A DNA stretch of 64,000 nucleotides from Planctomycetaceae bacterium (GCA_039680605.1 JBDKTA010000054.1:62001-126000), one strand, 5' to 3'; positions 44,168 through 54,282 are shown, numbered from the stretch's first letter. The notes: generated by a model not told the origin, from the sequence alone. Numbers and translations are program-made.

Positions 44168-46450
44168 CTACGGAGTCATGATATACGTCTTTCCCGCCTC
44201 GACATTGAACTTCAGGCGGTGGCCGTCGGTGTGGGTTGAGATTTCCTTGCCGCCCAGATCGGTCACGCGGTAGTTGCCGGCGGCGCAGCGGATGGTGCAC
44301 TCGCGCGTTGTCAGGGGGCGGATTCTGGCCTCGGTGAGTTTGCCGCCCGACCAGGCGACGTCGACGGCGTACCCGCCGCGGGCGCGCATGCCGGCGATCT
44401 TGCCCGTCGGCCACGCCGGCGGCAGGGCCGGCAGGAAGTGCAGCTCTTCGTGGTAGCTCTGCAGGAGCATCTCCATGACGGCGGCGGTTCCGCCGAAATT
44501 GCCGTCGATCTGGAAGACCCTTGGCGGGTGCAGGTCCAGCAGCGTGTCGGTGGCCTGCTCGGCGATGAGATTGATCAGGTGCTTCCAGGCTTCGGCGCCA
44601 TCGCCCATGCGGGCGAAGCAGCAGGCCACCCACGAGCGGCTCCAACCGGTGTGCCCGCCGCCCTTGGACAGGCGCCGCTCGAGCGAGGTGCGGGCGGCCT
44701 GGTACAGCTCCGCGCTGCGGTCGGGGTCGAACAGGTCGCCGGGGAACAGCCCGTACAGGTGCGAGATGTGCCTGTGGCCGGGCTCGGCTTCCTCGAACTC
44801 CTGGTTCCACTCGAGCAGTTGGCCGGCACTGCCGATCTTGAGCTTGGGCAGCCGCGCCAGCATGTCGCGCCACTGACGGGCCTTGCCGGCGTCGACGCCG
44901 AGAATCTCCGCGGCTTCGATGGCGTGCGTCAACACGTCGGTGCAGAGCTGAACGTCCATCGCCGACGAAACGCACAGCGTCACTGGATGCTTGCCGCCGC
45001 CGACGAAGCGGTTTTCCGGGCTCTGCGAGGGCACGATCTGCAACGTTCCGTCTTTGTCCTCGATCAGGTACGACTCGTAGAACGCCGCGACCTCCTTGAA
45101 GAACGGATACGCCCGCTCGGCGAGGAAGGTCTTGTCCTGTCCGTACTGCCAGTGCCACCACAGGTGCTGGGCCAGCCAGGGAGCCGCCCCGATCCAGACC
45201 GCCCATCCGTGGGCCTCCGGCGTGCAGCGCCCCCAGGCGTCGGTCGTGATGGGGATGAACACGCCGTTGCAGCCGTAGAGGTCCATGGCCGCCTTGCGGC
45301 CGTGGGGGACCATGCGCTCGATGTGCTGGAACAGCGCCTCGGTGGTGTACTGCAGGTGGCCGTTCTCGGCCGGCCAGAAGTTCATCTGCAGATTGATGTC
45401 GTGGTGGTAGTCGGCCTCCCAGGCGGCGAGGATGTGCTCGTTCCACTTGCCCTGGAGGTTGGGCGGCAGTTGGGCGGTGACGGTGCTGGCCATGAGCAGG
45501 TATCGCCCGTAGTTGAAGTACAGCAGCGGCAGGGCGGGGTCCTGCTCGCCCTTGCGGGCGGCGGCCATCCGCTGATCGGTCGGCGCGGCGTTTTCGGCTA
45601 CGTCCACGGTCAGCGTCAGCGTGCCGTAGTAGCGGTCGTAGACGGCCTGGTTCTGCGCCAGCAGCGCCGCCCACGCATCGGCGGGCATGGGTTTGGATCG
45701 GCACTCGGCGGCCGGGGCCATGCCCGTGGCGGTCGTGCCGACGTTGAGGCCGATCAGGACTTCGCGCGCGTCGGCGATGATGAGCCGGTCGCCCTCGATG
45801 CGGGCCGAGCCGCCGCTGCGGCGCACGTCGCCCTGCACGCGGAAGGACAGGCCCTGGTGAATGTGTCCGTCCATCACCAGTCGCTCGTGCGAGGTGTCCC
45901 ATCGCAGGAAGCACGCGTCGTCCTTCACTCGGTCCAGCCAGAACTCGCCGCCGAAGGGCTTGTCTGCCGATACGCGCACCAGGATTAAGTCGTGCGCCAG
46001 ATCCGCCAGGTACTGGCAGAGATAGTGTACGCCATCGGAGTCGTACTCGACGCTCACCAGGCCGCTGGCCAGGTCGAGCTGGCGGCGGTAGTTCCGCACG
46101 TCGCCATGGTCGAGCTGGAAGTGGAAGTCGCCGGCGGGCTGGTACGAGTCCACGCGGTTGCGCTGGCCGCCGATCAGCTCGCCGGCCGTACCGAACGCGT
46201 CGTCGCCGGCGGCGGTGCCCTCGTCGTACTTGCCCGCCAGCAGCAGTTCGCGCACGTGGGGCAGCAGGTGGGCGCGTTTTTCGACGTCGCGCGTGCGGTT
46301 GCACCCGCGCCAGAACCATTCGTGGTTCAGCGCGACGCGCTGCGGGTCGGTCGTGCCCAGGATCATCGCCGCCAGGCGACCCGTGCCGATGGGCAGCCCG
46401 CTCATGTATTCGGTCGGGGGCGTCGTGTACCAGAGTTTTGTTGCCGACAC
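44168..46450 (-). CDS. GH95-family alpha-L-fucosidase-type glycosidase
   Basis: This 760-residue protein fits GH95 from end to end: N-terminal beta domain (PIGTGRLAAMILG, LNHEWFWRG), the active-site barrel (DINLQMNFWPAENG; SQSPENRF; GHRHISHLYGLFPG) and QIDGNFGGTA near the end. The two Asn of LQMN and the Asp of IDGN match the catalytic residues of bifidobacterial AfcA. It releases alpha-1,2-linked fucose or galactose from glycans. The GTG start at 46450 is chosen because AAGGAG stands 7 bases upstream; the longer frame has none. No signal peptide is seen, so it probably acts in the cytoplasm. Confidence 0.9.
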   Translation of the reverse strand: MSATKLWYTTPPTEYMSGLPIGTGRLAAMILGTTDPQRVALNHEWFWRGCNRTRDVEKRAHLLPHVRELLLAGKYDEGTAAGDDAFGTAGELIGGQRNRVDSYQPAGDFHFQLDHGDVRNYRRQLDLASGLVSVEYDSDGVHYLCQYLADLAHDLILVRVSADKPFGGEFWLDRVKDDACFLRWDTSHERLVMDGHIHQGLSFRVQGDVRRSGGSARIEGDRLIIADAREVLIGLNVGTTATGMAPAAECRSKPMPADAWAALLAQNQAVYDRYYGTLTLTVDVAENAAPTDQRMAAARKGEQDPALPLLYFNYGRYLLMASTVTAQLPPNLQGKWNEHILAAWEADYHHDINLQMNFWPAENGHLQYTTEALFQHIERMVPHGRKAAMDLYGCNGVFIPITTDAWGRCTPEAHGWAVWIGAAPWLAQHLWWHWQYGQDKTFLAERAYPFFKEVAAFYESYLIEDKDGTLQIVPSQSPENRFVGGGKHPVTLCVSSAMDVQLCTDVLTHAIEAAEILGVDAGKARQWRDMLARLPKLKIGSAGQLLEWNQEFEEAEPGHRHISHLYGLFPGDLFDPDRSAELYQAARTSLERRLSKGGGHTGWSRSWVACCFARMGDGAEAWKHLINLIAEQATDTLLDLHPPRVFQIDGNFGGTAAVMEMLLQSYHEELHFLPALPPAWPTGKIAGMRARGGYAVDVAWSGGKLTEARIRPLTTRECTIRCAAGNYRVTDLGGKEISTHTDGHRLKFNVEAGKTYIMTP

Positions 46451-46637
46451 TGTTTGGCTCCTTATAGGCTTTACTTGCCGCAGAAGTTTTACGCGGTTGC
46501 GAGGAAATTGCCAATTGCCAATTTCCAATTGCCGATTGTCGGATACCCCGGCGCCTTGGGTCGAGGGCCTCGTAATCGTCCTCGTCCTCGTCGTTGACTC
46601 GATTGACAGACCGAGTATGGCCGGGTATGAGGTGGCC
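46451..46637. other. Divergent region between GH95 and GH32 genes
   Basis: It contains the AT-rich TTGCCAATTTCCAATTG repeat (46508-46535), CTCGTCCTCGTCGTTGACTC and leaders of both genes. Divergent arrangement suggests shared control; no operator was recognised. Confidence 0.4.
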
Positions 46638-48023
46638 ATGGCTACGACAGAACTTTACCGCGAGTTTCATCGGCCGGGGTTTCATTTCACGCCGGCCCAG
46701 GGATGGATGAACGACCCCAACGGCCTGGTGTTTTACCAGGGCCAGTACCACCTGTTCTTTCAGCACAATCCTTTCGGCACGAGCTGGGGGAACATGACCT
46801 GGGGCCATGCCGTCAGCGAAGACCTCGTACGCTGGCGGCAGATCGACAACGCCATCTGCCCCGACGAACTGGGCCACATCTTCTCCGGATCGGCCGTGAT
46901 CGACTGGCGAGACTCGGCGGGCTTTGGCGGTGGGCGCGAGACGATGGTCGCGTTCTACACCTCGGCGGGCTCGATGGTCAGCCCGCCCAGGCCCTTCACG
47001 CAGTCGCTGGCCTGGAGCAGCGACCGCGGGCGCACGTGGACCAAGTATCCCGGAAACCCGATCGTGCCGGAGTTCCGTGGCGGCAACCGCGACCCCAAGG
47101 TGATCTGGCACGAAGCCGCCGGCCGGTGGCTCATGGCGCTGTACCTGGACGCCAACGACTACCTCCTGCTGAGTTCCAGCGACCTGAAGCACTGGGCGAA
47201 GCTGTGCGAGGTGACCGTCAGCGGCGCCAGCGAGTGTCCGGATATCTTCGAGCTGCCGGTGCTCGAAGGCGAAGAATCGGGGAGCATGGGCGAGATGCCC
47301 GTGCCACTCCAGGAGAAGCGCTGGGTCTTCTGGGGCGCGTCGGGCTTGTATCTGCTGGGCGACCTGACGGCCGACGGCTTTGTACCGCGCGGCGCGGCGC
47401 AGAAATCGGAACTGGGCTCCACCGGATATGCGGCACAGACCTTCAGCGACATCCCGGCCTCGGACGGGCGGCGCATCCAGATCTCATGGATGGCCGGGAC
47501 GAAGTTCCCGCGCATGCCCTTCAACGGCCAGATGTCCTTCCCCGTCGAGCTAACGCTGCGGCGATTCAGCGACGGCGTGTTCCTCTGCCGCACGCCCGTG
47601 CGCGAGATCGAGCGTCTCTACGGCCGCTGCGTTGAGGTGATCGAGACCGACTTGACCGCCGGCGGGCAATTCGTGCCCGAGACGCGCCACGACCTGCTGG
47701 ACGTGTCGATGGACATCGAGGCCCCCGCGTCGGCGGCCGTTGTCGTGCTGGTCTACGGCAATGCGCTGCACCTCACGCCGGACCAGGGTAAGTTCAACTT
47801 TCTCGGCCGCGACGTGCCCCTGACGCCGCCGCATGATGGGCGCGTAACGCTGCGGCTGCTGATCGACCGCACGAGCGTCGAGATCTTCGACGCCAGCGGG
47901 CGCCTGTCTGCCGGGTTCGCCATGCTGCCCGAGGCGGGCGATATCCCGCTGGTCTTGCAGGCCCATGTTAAGCACGTCCACCTGCACCGGCTGACGGTTC
48001 ATGAACTGCGCACGATCTGGTGA
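46638..48023 (+). CDS. GH32-family fructosidase (levanase/invertase type)
   Basis: This 461-residue protein has the GH32 nucleophile motif WMNDPNG (residues 23-29, D26), NRDPK (150-154) and EC of ASECPDIFE (E199), and a C-terminal beta-sandwich. It hydrolyses fructans or sucrose. The ATG at 46638 is chosen because GAGGTG precedes it; one at 46617 is also in frame. No signal peptide. Residues 213-224 are encoded by a palindromic repeat inserted in frame (see the next entry). The divergent GH95 gene points to joint use of glycans. Confidence 0.93.
   Translation: MATTELYREFHRPGFHFTPAQGWMNDPNGLVFYQGQYHLFFQHNPFGTSWGNMTWGHAVSEDLVRWRQIDNAICPDELGHIFSGSAVIDWRDSAGFGGGRETMVAFYTSAGSMVSPPRPFTQSLAWSSDRGRTWTKYPGNPIVPEFRGGNRDPKVIWHEAAGRWLMALYLDANDYLLLSSSDLKHWAKLCEVTVSGASECPDIFELPVLEGEESGSMGEMPVPLQEKRWVFWGASGLYLLGDLTADGFVPRGAAQKSELGSTGYAAQTFSDIPASDGRRIQISWMAGTKFPRMPFNGQMSFPVELTLRRFSDGVFLCRTPVREIERLYGRCVEVIETDLTAGGQFVPETRHDLLDVSMDIEAPASAAVVVLVYGNALHLTPDQGKFNFLGRDVPLTPPHDGRVTLRLLIDRTSVEIFDASGRLSAGFAMLPEAGDIPLVLQAHVKHVHLHRLTVHELRTIW
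47279..47307 (+). repeat. Palindromic repeat inside the GH32 reading frame
   Basis: A 29-base unit starting GGGGAGCATGGGCGAGATGCC is 27/29 identical to a unit at 14772-14800. It adds residues SGSMGEMPVPLQ after the ECPDIFE site. The match and the location in a coding frame make insertion much more likely than chance. Confidence 0.85.
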
Positions 48024-48145
48024 GGCGGGCATCGAGATAGGGGACAATCCTAAAACATATTACTGCGCTAGCCCGAAACGGGGGCGTGACCTATCCATCA
48101 TAGAATGTCTCTGGAGTTACGGAAGCACTCCCACAGGAGGCAGCG

Positions 48146-48514
48146 ATGACTGAAAATTCAGTACATGACGTACCCAACACTCTAGATCAATCTCAAGAAG
48201 AGGGGATCATGGCTAGACAAGAAGCAGTTGACGAACTTCGCGACGACGTCAAGCGGCTCAAAGAAGACCTCAAAGCTATTCTTGAAAGCGTCAGCGAGAC
48301 GGGCAGTGCAAAGTGGGAACACATCAGCGGTCGGATGAAAGACCAGGCGGCCGCGAAGTACGACCAATTGAAGGACGCCGCGGAGTATGCGCGTCAGCGA
48401 GGCAGCCAGGCGACGCATGCGGCACGGGAGACGGTGGCGTCTCATCCGCTGAGCTGGGTGCTGGGAGCGATGGGCCTGGGCATCGTCCTGGGCAAGCTCA
48501 TGGGGAGAAAATGA
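48146..48514 (+). CDS. ElaB/YqjD/DUF883-like membrane-anchored protein
   Basis: This 122-residue protein has a long charged amphipathic helix (DELRDDVKRLKEDLKAIL) and one C-terminal membrane segment (LSWVLGAMGLGIVLGK), the layout of ElaB/YqjD proteins that bind ribosomes at the inner membrane in stationary phase. The ATG at 48146 is chosen for its perfect AGGAGG six bases upstream; an internal ATG at 48209 with GGGG is also possible. Its stop overlaps the next start (ATGA). Confidence 0.8.
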   Translation: MTENSVHDVPNTLDQSQEEGIMARQEAVDELRDDVKRLKEDLKAILESVSETGSAKWEHISGRMKDQAAAKYDQLKDAAEYARQRGSQATHAARETVASHPLSWVLGAMGLGIVLGKLMGRK

Positions 48515-48789
48515 TGAAGGTGATCCTCGACTTGATCATGCTGGCGCGCCACTGGATCCGCTATGAAGCGGTGCGGGCGAAACGGACGGCCGTGGAGGCT
48601 GTGATGTCCGTAGCAATGATCCTGCTGGCTTTCGTGCTGGTGCTGGGGGCGGTGGGATTGTTGCTGACGTCGGCGTTCATAGCGATATCGGTGCATCTGG
48701 GGGCGGCGCTGGCGGCGCTGTTAACCGGCGGGGGGTTGCTGATGCTGGCGCTGGTGCTGCTCCTGCTGGCCCGTTCGATGTCGAGGTAG
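48511..48789 (+). CDS. Small DUF1469/holin-like membrane protein
   Basis: This 92-residue protein has two long hydrophobic segments (residues 32-58 and 62-85). It resembles the phage-holin superfamily III or YqjE-type proteins that follow a DUF883 gene, and the ATGA overlap supports that pairing. A stress-linked envelope role is known for the pair in enterobacteria; here it is inferred. Confidence 0.75.
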   Translation: MMKVILDLIMLARHWIRYEAVRAKRTAVEAVMSVAMILLAFVLVLGAVGLLLTSAFIAISVHLGAALAALLTGGGLLMLALVLLLLARSMSR

Positions 48790-48908
48790 TCCGCCGCCCG
48801 CGAGACGCCAGATTCCACGGCGCCGGAATTATTGCCGTGTGAGGGATATAATACGTTCGGTCTTGTCGGACGATCCCGATCTGTCGCCTCGTGGCGGGTG
48901 CGCAACGT

Positions 48909-49592
48909 ATGGAAAAGAACAACGCGAATAAGGGTTCCGGTAAATGGTCAGTCCTTCTGGTTGACGATCATCCCGTCGTGCGCCAGGGTCTGAGGTCCCT
49001 GATCGAAGGCGAGAATGACATCTGCGTCTGCGCCGAGGCGGACTCGCCGTCGGAGGCTTTGCGCCGGATCGACAAGCACCACCCGGACGCGGCTGTGATC
49101 GATCTGAGCCTCCAGGAAGGCAGCGGTCTGGAACTGATCAAGGACATCCGCATCCGCTACCCGAAGATGCTGCTGCTGGTCTGGTCGATGCGGGACGAGT
49201 TTTTCTATGCCGAGCGCGTGCTGCGTGCGGGCGCGCGAGGCTACGTCATCAAGACCGAACCGGGCGAGAAGGTGGTCGAAGGCCTGCGGCGCATCCGCGA
49301 GGGGCAGATATACCTCAGCGATCGCATGACATCCCGCATGATCAACCGCCTGGCGAACAATCGGGTGGCGCCGGGGCAGCCCTCGGTGCAGGACCTGACC
49401 GACCGCGAGATGGAAGTGTTCGAGTTGATCGGCAGCGGGTTGCCCACGCGCGAGATCGCCGACCGCCTCCACCTGAGTGTCAAGACGATCGATTCGCACC
49501 GCGAGCACATCAAGGACAAGCTCCAGCTCGACAACGCGACCGAACTGCTCAAGCACGCCATCCGGTGGGTTCAGTCCGGCGCGTACGGTTAA
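48909..49592 (+). CDS. NarL/FixJ-type response regulator
   Basis: This 227-residue protein has a receiver domain with the acidic pair DD at residues 19-20, the phosphoacceptor D65 (VIDLS) and Lys in VIKTE. A LuxR-type helix-turn-helix follows (LTDREMEVFELIGSGLPTREIADRL, residues 160-185). It controls transcription when phosphorylated; the kinase gene is not adjacent. The ATG at 48909 is used; a TATAAT lies at 48847-48852. Mild overlap of function with the preceding stress genes is possible. Confidence 0.9.
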   Translation: MEKNNANKGSGKWSVLLVDDHPVVRQGLRSLIEGENDICVCAEADSPSEALRRIDKHHPDAAVIDLSLQEGSGLELIKDIRIRYPKMLLLVWSMRDEFFYAERVLRAGARGYVIKTEPGEKVVEGLRRIREGQIYLSDRMTSRMINRLANNRVAPGQPSVQDLTDREMEVFELIGSGLPTREIADRLHLSVKTIDSHREHIKDKLQLDNATELLKHAIRWVQSGAYG

Positions 49593-49598
49593 GACGCA

Positions 49599-49755
49599 TT
49601 TCCAATTTCCAATTTGGAATTTGCCATTGGCCGGGGCGGGTGCCGTGGCGCGCAGGGCCGAAGGCCCGGAGAGCCACGATCCCTGTACGTTGAGCGCACG
49701 GCGGTTTCGGGGATCGTGGCTGTCGGGCTTCGCCCTCCCGCCACGGCACCCGTCC
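49599..49755. repeat. AT-rich repeat followed by a large imperfect inverted repeat
   Basis: After TTTCCAATTTCCAATTTGG (49599-49628), an arm starting GGGTGCCGTGGCG (about 49637-49682) is matched by its near-complement ending CCACGGCACCC (about 49713-49755), with smaller hairpins inside each arm. The fold would be a stem of about 45 bases with mismatches. Confidence 0.75.
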
Positions 49756-49771
49756 GCCATGGCGCCTGCCC

Positions 49772-50260
49772 TCAGCCTTCATGCCATCGGTTGTACCAGT
49801 GCATGCACAGGCTCTTGGCGCAGGCGCAGAGCGAAACGCTCTCGGGGTCGTCCACGTCCGCCAGCGCGGCGCGAACGGCTTTGAGCTGGTTGCAGGCCCA
49901 GGCGATGCCTTGCCGCCGTGCGCTGCGGCTGGCGCGATGGCGGCAGAGCAGCTTGAGGTCGCGGTCGAGTTCGGCCATGAGCTGTCGCAGGCGCGGGCTG
50001 TACTGGCGAACAAAGGGAACGTGCCAGAAGCCTTTGCGAAAGGTTGCCGGCTGAGCGGTGCTTCGGGCTGCCTGCTCGATCAGGCCCAGGCAGAACGCCA
50101 GGTCGCCAGCCGTATCGGCCAGGCTTTTGGGTCGGGCGCGGTTGCGGCGCATGTGGTGGAACGCCACGACAACCAGTCCCATGGAACTGGCATCCTGAAG
50201 ACGATAGACCTTCCGCGGCGCCGCCGGCGCAGACGAAATGTGGATCTCGGCCAGACTCAC
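49772..50260 (-). CDS. Hypothetical cytoplasmic protein
   Basis: This 162-residue protein is rich in Arg, Ala and Leu, without signal peptide or membrane segment. A hydrophobic helix (AFCLGLIEQAA) and a Cys-containing end (SLCACAKSLCMHWYNRW) are visible. No family was recognised. It is divergent from infA. Confidence 0.45.
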   Translation of the reverse strand: MSLAEIHISSAPAAPRKVYRLQDASSMGLVVVAFHHMRRNRARPKSLADTAGDLAFCLGLIEQAARSTAQPATFRKGFWHVPFVRQYSPRLRQLMAELDRDLKLLCRHRASRSARRQGIAWACNQLKAVRAALADVDDPESVSLCACAKSLCMHWYNRWHEG

Positions 50261-50319
50261 GCAATATCCTATGCCCCCCGGGCGGCCGATCGCGGGGGGA
50301 ATTCATTTTTTGCGTTGCG

Positions 50320-50348
50320 TTGACCGCCGCGCCCGTGCTTGTTATAGT
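50320..50348 (+). promoter_or_regulatory. Promoter of infA
   Basis: TTGACC (50320-50325), 17 bases, TATAGT (50343-50348), close to the sigma-70 consensus. The start would be near 50355, about 27 bases before the ATG; AAAGGAAG is the ribosome-binding site. Confidence 0.75.
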
Positions 50349-50381
50349 TCTTAGACTCTTGCGGCGAGCTAAAGGAAGTGT

Positions 50382-50609
50382 ATGGCCAAAGAAGGCGTCA
50401 TCGAGATCGAAGCGGTGGTCAAGAAGTCGATGCCCAACGCGATGTTCCTGCTGGAAATCGAGACCGGCGGAAAGAAGCATGAGATCGTCGGGCACATCTC
50501 CGGGCGCATGCGCCGCAATTACATTCGTATCACCCCCGGCGACCGCGTCATGGTCGAGATGAGCCCCTACGACCTGACCAAAGGCCGCATTGTCTACCGA
50601 CAGCGGTAG
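50382..50609 (+). CDS. infA: Translation initiation factor IF-1
   Basis: This 75-residue OB-fold protein begins [11 protein letters not shown] and has the conserved [19 protein letters not shown] and the YDLTKGRI end. IF-1 binds the 30S A site during initiation. It is monocistronic here, with its own strong promoter, unlike the ribosomal-protein operon seen in many bacteria. Confidence 0.97.
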   Translation: MAKEGVIEIEAVVKKSMPNAMFLLEIETGGKKHEIVGHISGRMRRNYIRITPGDRVMVEMSPYDLTKGRIVYRQR

Positions 50610-50611
50610 TC

Positions 50612-50712
50612 ATTTCCAATTTCCAATTGGGAATTTCCAATTGGAACAACGGCAATCGGCATTGCGCTGCTCGCCCGCGTTTTCTCTAAATTGGAAATTC
50701 CAAATTGGAAAT
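50612..50712. repeat. TTTCCAATT palindromic repeats, two copies
   Basis: Two AT-rich copies, one TTTCCAATTTCCAATTGGG and one AATTGGAAATTCCAAATTGG, lie between infA and the convergent PHP gene. They can pair with each other as a hairpin and may serve as a shared transcription end. Confidence 0.75.
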
Positions 50713-50715
50713 TCT

Positions 50716-51330
50716 TCAATCGCTGTTGCGGCGATTGCGATAGTCGCGGCGCAGGACGATGCGGCGGATGTCTTCGGCTTCGGCGAAGGGCTCGGTCGTC
50801 TCGATCCAGAATCGCCCCATGAAATCCAGGTCATGCACGTCGCCGCTGTTGACCAGTCGCACGTGGAACTTCGTCGCGGCGGCCTTGGACTGCTCCTTCA
50901 TCTCCGGCGCGTCGTGGTTGCACGTGAGGTACTCAATGGCGTCGGGGTTGTTGCCCCGGTCCATCATGGTCTCGTCTTCCTTCCATCGGAAGGGGTGGGC
51001 CAGGATCGTCAGGTGCCCCTCGTGACGGGCCTTCTTGAGGATGGCCTCTTCTTCGCCGGCCAGGTCGATGTATTCCGGGTCGCTCGTCCCCAGCACCAGC
51101 AGGTGCTGCATGCGGGCGAACCCGACGGTCAACTCGACGCCGCCGAAGATCTTGATATTGGGGAACTGCTCGCGCAGGTCATCGAGCTCGAACGGCGACC
51201 AGACCCGGTCGTGCTCGGTGATATACACCGCGTCGTACCCCAGCTCGATGAGGCGCTGCATCGCCTCGGCCGGCGAGATCGCCGCGCAGCCGCTGTAACG
51301 TGACGTGTGTAGATGCAGTTCAACCTTCAT
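50716..51330 (-). CDS. PHP-domain metal-dependent phosphoesterase
   Basis: This 204-residue protein has PHP motifs in order: HLHTSRYSGC (residues 6-15), TEHD, GGVELTV, LAHPFR and NSGDVHD. The His and Asp residues would bind two or three metals. It probably hydrolyses a phosphoester such as a nucleotide or sugar phosphate; the substrate is unknown. It is divergent from the 63-base repeat region. Confidence 0.88.
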   Translation of the reverse strand: MKVELHLHTSRYSGCAAISPAEAMQRLIELGYDAVYITEHDRVWSPFELDDLREQFPNIKIFGGVELTVGFARMQHLLVLGTSDPEYIDLAGEEEAILKKARHEGHLTILAHPFRWKEDETMMDRGNNPDAIEYLTCNHDAPEMKEQSKAAATKFHVRLVNSGDVHDLDFMGRFWIETTEPFAEAEDIRRIVLRRDYRNRRNSD

Positions 51331-51349
51331 GGGCGATTCCGAAAATGGG

Positions 51350-51672
51350 AACGGGGACGGGGAGTGCGGGATTACGCGGATTTAAGGGATTAAGAGGATT
51401 AAGAAAAAGATCCGGGGAGGCCGGGAGTGCGGGATTACGCGGATTTAAGAGATTAAGAGGATTAAGAAAAAGATTGGGGGAGGCCGGGAGTGCGGGATTG
51501 CGCGGATTTAATGGATTAAGAGGATTAAGGAAAAGATCACGGGATGGGGAAGGCGTAAAGAAACTGTAGATTCTGGAAAGATATTGTTGTCTCCCTGGCT
51601 TCATCCCAATCCTCTTAATCCTCTCAATCCGGTAACCTGCCTGCCGGCAGGCAGGTCCCGCACTCCCGTCCC
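51350..51672. repeat. 63-base tandem repeats flanked by inverted copies
   Basis: About 2.8 copies of a 63-base unit (GATTACGCGGATTTAAGGGA at its start) run from 51370 to 51545. After a spacer, bases 51605-51672 hold the complement of the same words (AATCCTCTTAATCCTC, CCCGCACTCCCGTCCCCG) and a GCCTGCCGGCAGGC palindrome. The unit is a multiple of three, so open frames of NPLNPLNPRN type appear on both strands; they are artefacts. No spacers of CRISPR type. Confidence 0.85.
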
Positions 51673-51683
51673 CGAGCGTTACA

Positions 51684-53075
<1,392 letters not shown>

Positions 53076-53131
53076 CGGATGCACCGCATTAGTACGCCGT
53101 TGCAGCATCGAAAGTGCGGTATCGAAAAATG

Positions 53132-53190
53132 CCTATGGTGGCACAGCCTTTCCAGGCTGTGAGCCCACAGGCTGGAAAGCCTGTGCCACA
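53132..53190. repeat. GGCACAGCCTTTCCAGGCTGTG-type inverted repeat
   Basis: A stem of the form TGGCACAGCC...CAGGCTGTG and its partner ACAGGCTGGAAAGCCTGTGCC make a hairpin pair. The family returns at 60338-60405. It lies between pta and asnS. Confidence 0.85.
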
Positions 53191-54189
53191 CTAGCCCGCC
53201 TGCAGGGCCGTGATGGCCGTGATCAGCACGATGTCTTCCACGCTGCAGCCGCGGGAGAGGTCGTTGATCGGCTTGGCCAGGCCCAGCAGCAGCGGGCCCA
53301 GGGCTTCGGCCTTGCCGAATCGCTCCACGAGCTTGTAGGCGATATTTCCGCAGGACAGGTCCGGGAAGACCAGCGTGTTGGCGCGCCCGGCGACGAGCGA
53401 GCCCTTAGCCTTGCGGGAAGCGATATCCGGCATCATTGCGGCGTCGACCTGCAGTTCGCCGTCGATCTTCAGGTCCGGGCGTCGCTTCTGGGCGATGGCC
53501 GTGGCGTCGATCACCTTCTGCACCGCCGGGCTGTACGCCGAACCCTTGGTCGAGAAGCTCATCATGGCCACGAACGGTTCGACGTTGAGGAGTTGGCGGC
53601 ACGCCTCGGCCGCGGCGATGGCGATGTCGGCAAGTTGCTCGGTGGTCGGCTCGGGCACCACGCCGGTGTCGGCGAAGATCACGGATCCGTCGACGCCGAA
53701 CTCGGGGATGATCGAGTTCATCACGCTGCACGAGGAGACGGTTTTGTTGCCTACCGTGCAGCCGACGGCGTACAGGGCGCTGCGGACGGTGTCGGCGGTG
53801 GGGGAGACGCTGCCGGCGACCATGCCGTCGGCCACGCCCACGCCCACCATGGCCCCGCCGAAGTAGATGGGGCTTTTGAGCAGGTCGGCCGCCTGGTCGA
53901 GGGTCATGCCCTTGGCTTTTCGGCGTTCGAAGATGTGCTGCACGCATCGGTCGCGCAACTGGCCCTGGGAATGATCGACGACTTCGACGTTCGACAGATC
54001 CAACCCGAGCGTCTTGGCGCGGGCGGCGATCTCCGGCGGCGAGCCGACCACCTGTACGCGGGCGTATCGCAGCCGCGCGGCCTCCTGGGCGGCCTGCAGG
54101 ACGCGGTCGTCCTGGGCCTCGGGGATCACGATGGTCTTTCCGGCGGCGATGGCTCGCTGCTTGATCTGCTCGACGACGACGTTGCTCAT
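53191..54189 (-). CDS. pta: Phosphate acetyltransferase
   Basis: This 332-residue enzyme of the short Pta class converts acetyl-CoA and phosphate to acetyl phosphate and CoA. It has the typical IVIPEAQDDRVLQAA start, MVAGSVSPTADTVRSAL, and PDLSCGNIAYKL near the end. The ATG at 54189 is chosen because AAAGGA lies 6 bases upstream. With acetate kinase (not in the window) it gives ATP in fermentation, in line with an anaerobe. Confidence 0.95.
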   Translation of the reverse strand: MSNVVVEQIKQRAIAAGKTIVIPEAQDDRVLQAAQEAARLRYARVQVVGSPPEIAARAKTLGLDLSNVEVVDHSQGQLRDRCVQHIFERRKAKGMTLDQAADLLKSPIYFGGAMVGVGVADGMVAGSVSPTADTVRSALYAVGCTVGNKTVSSCSVMNSIIPEFGVDGSVIFADTGVVPEPTTEQLADIAIAAAEACRQLLNVEPFVAMMSFSTKGSAYSPAVQKVIDATAIAQKRRPDLKIDGELQVDAAMMPDIASRKAKGSLVAGRANTLVFPDLSCGNIAYKLVERFGKAEALGPLLLGLAKPINDLSRGCSVEDIVLITAITALQAG

Positions 54190-54282
54190 GGGATTCCTTT
54201 GCATGACAGCCGTGGGCGGGATATTATCCCTGCCCGTAGACGAAGAATACTACACTTTGGTTTCGGCGTTGTCGAGGCAGTG

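Noticed and set aside
46451-46639. N-terminal extension of the GH95 frame
   Set aside because: It would be read through the AT-rich repeat and has no ribosome-binding site, whereas the GTG at 46450 has AAGGAG.
44091-47192. Very long open frame (about 1030 codons) on the minus strand, overlapping the GH95 gene in another frame
   Set aside because: It is a by-product of high-GC codon use. The product is Arg/Pro-rich without domains, while the GH95 frame has all family motifs.
51358-51545. Possible CRISPR array
   Set aside because: The repeats are contiguous 63-base tandem units with no unique spacers, and no cas genes are near.
51320-51604. Repeat-coded NPLNPLNPRN-type frames on both strands
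   Set aside because: The 63-base tandem repeat is a multiple of three, so frames stay open without being genes; no start signals.
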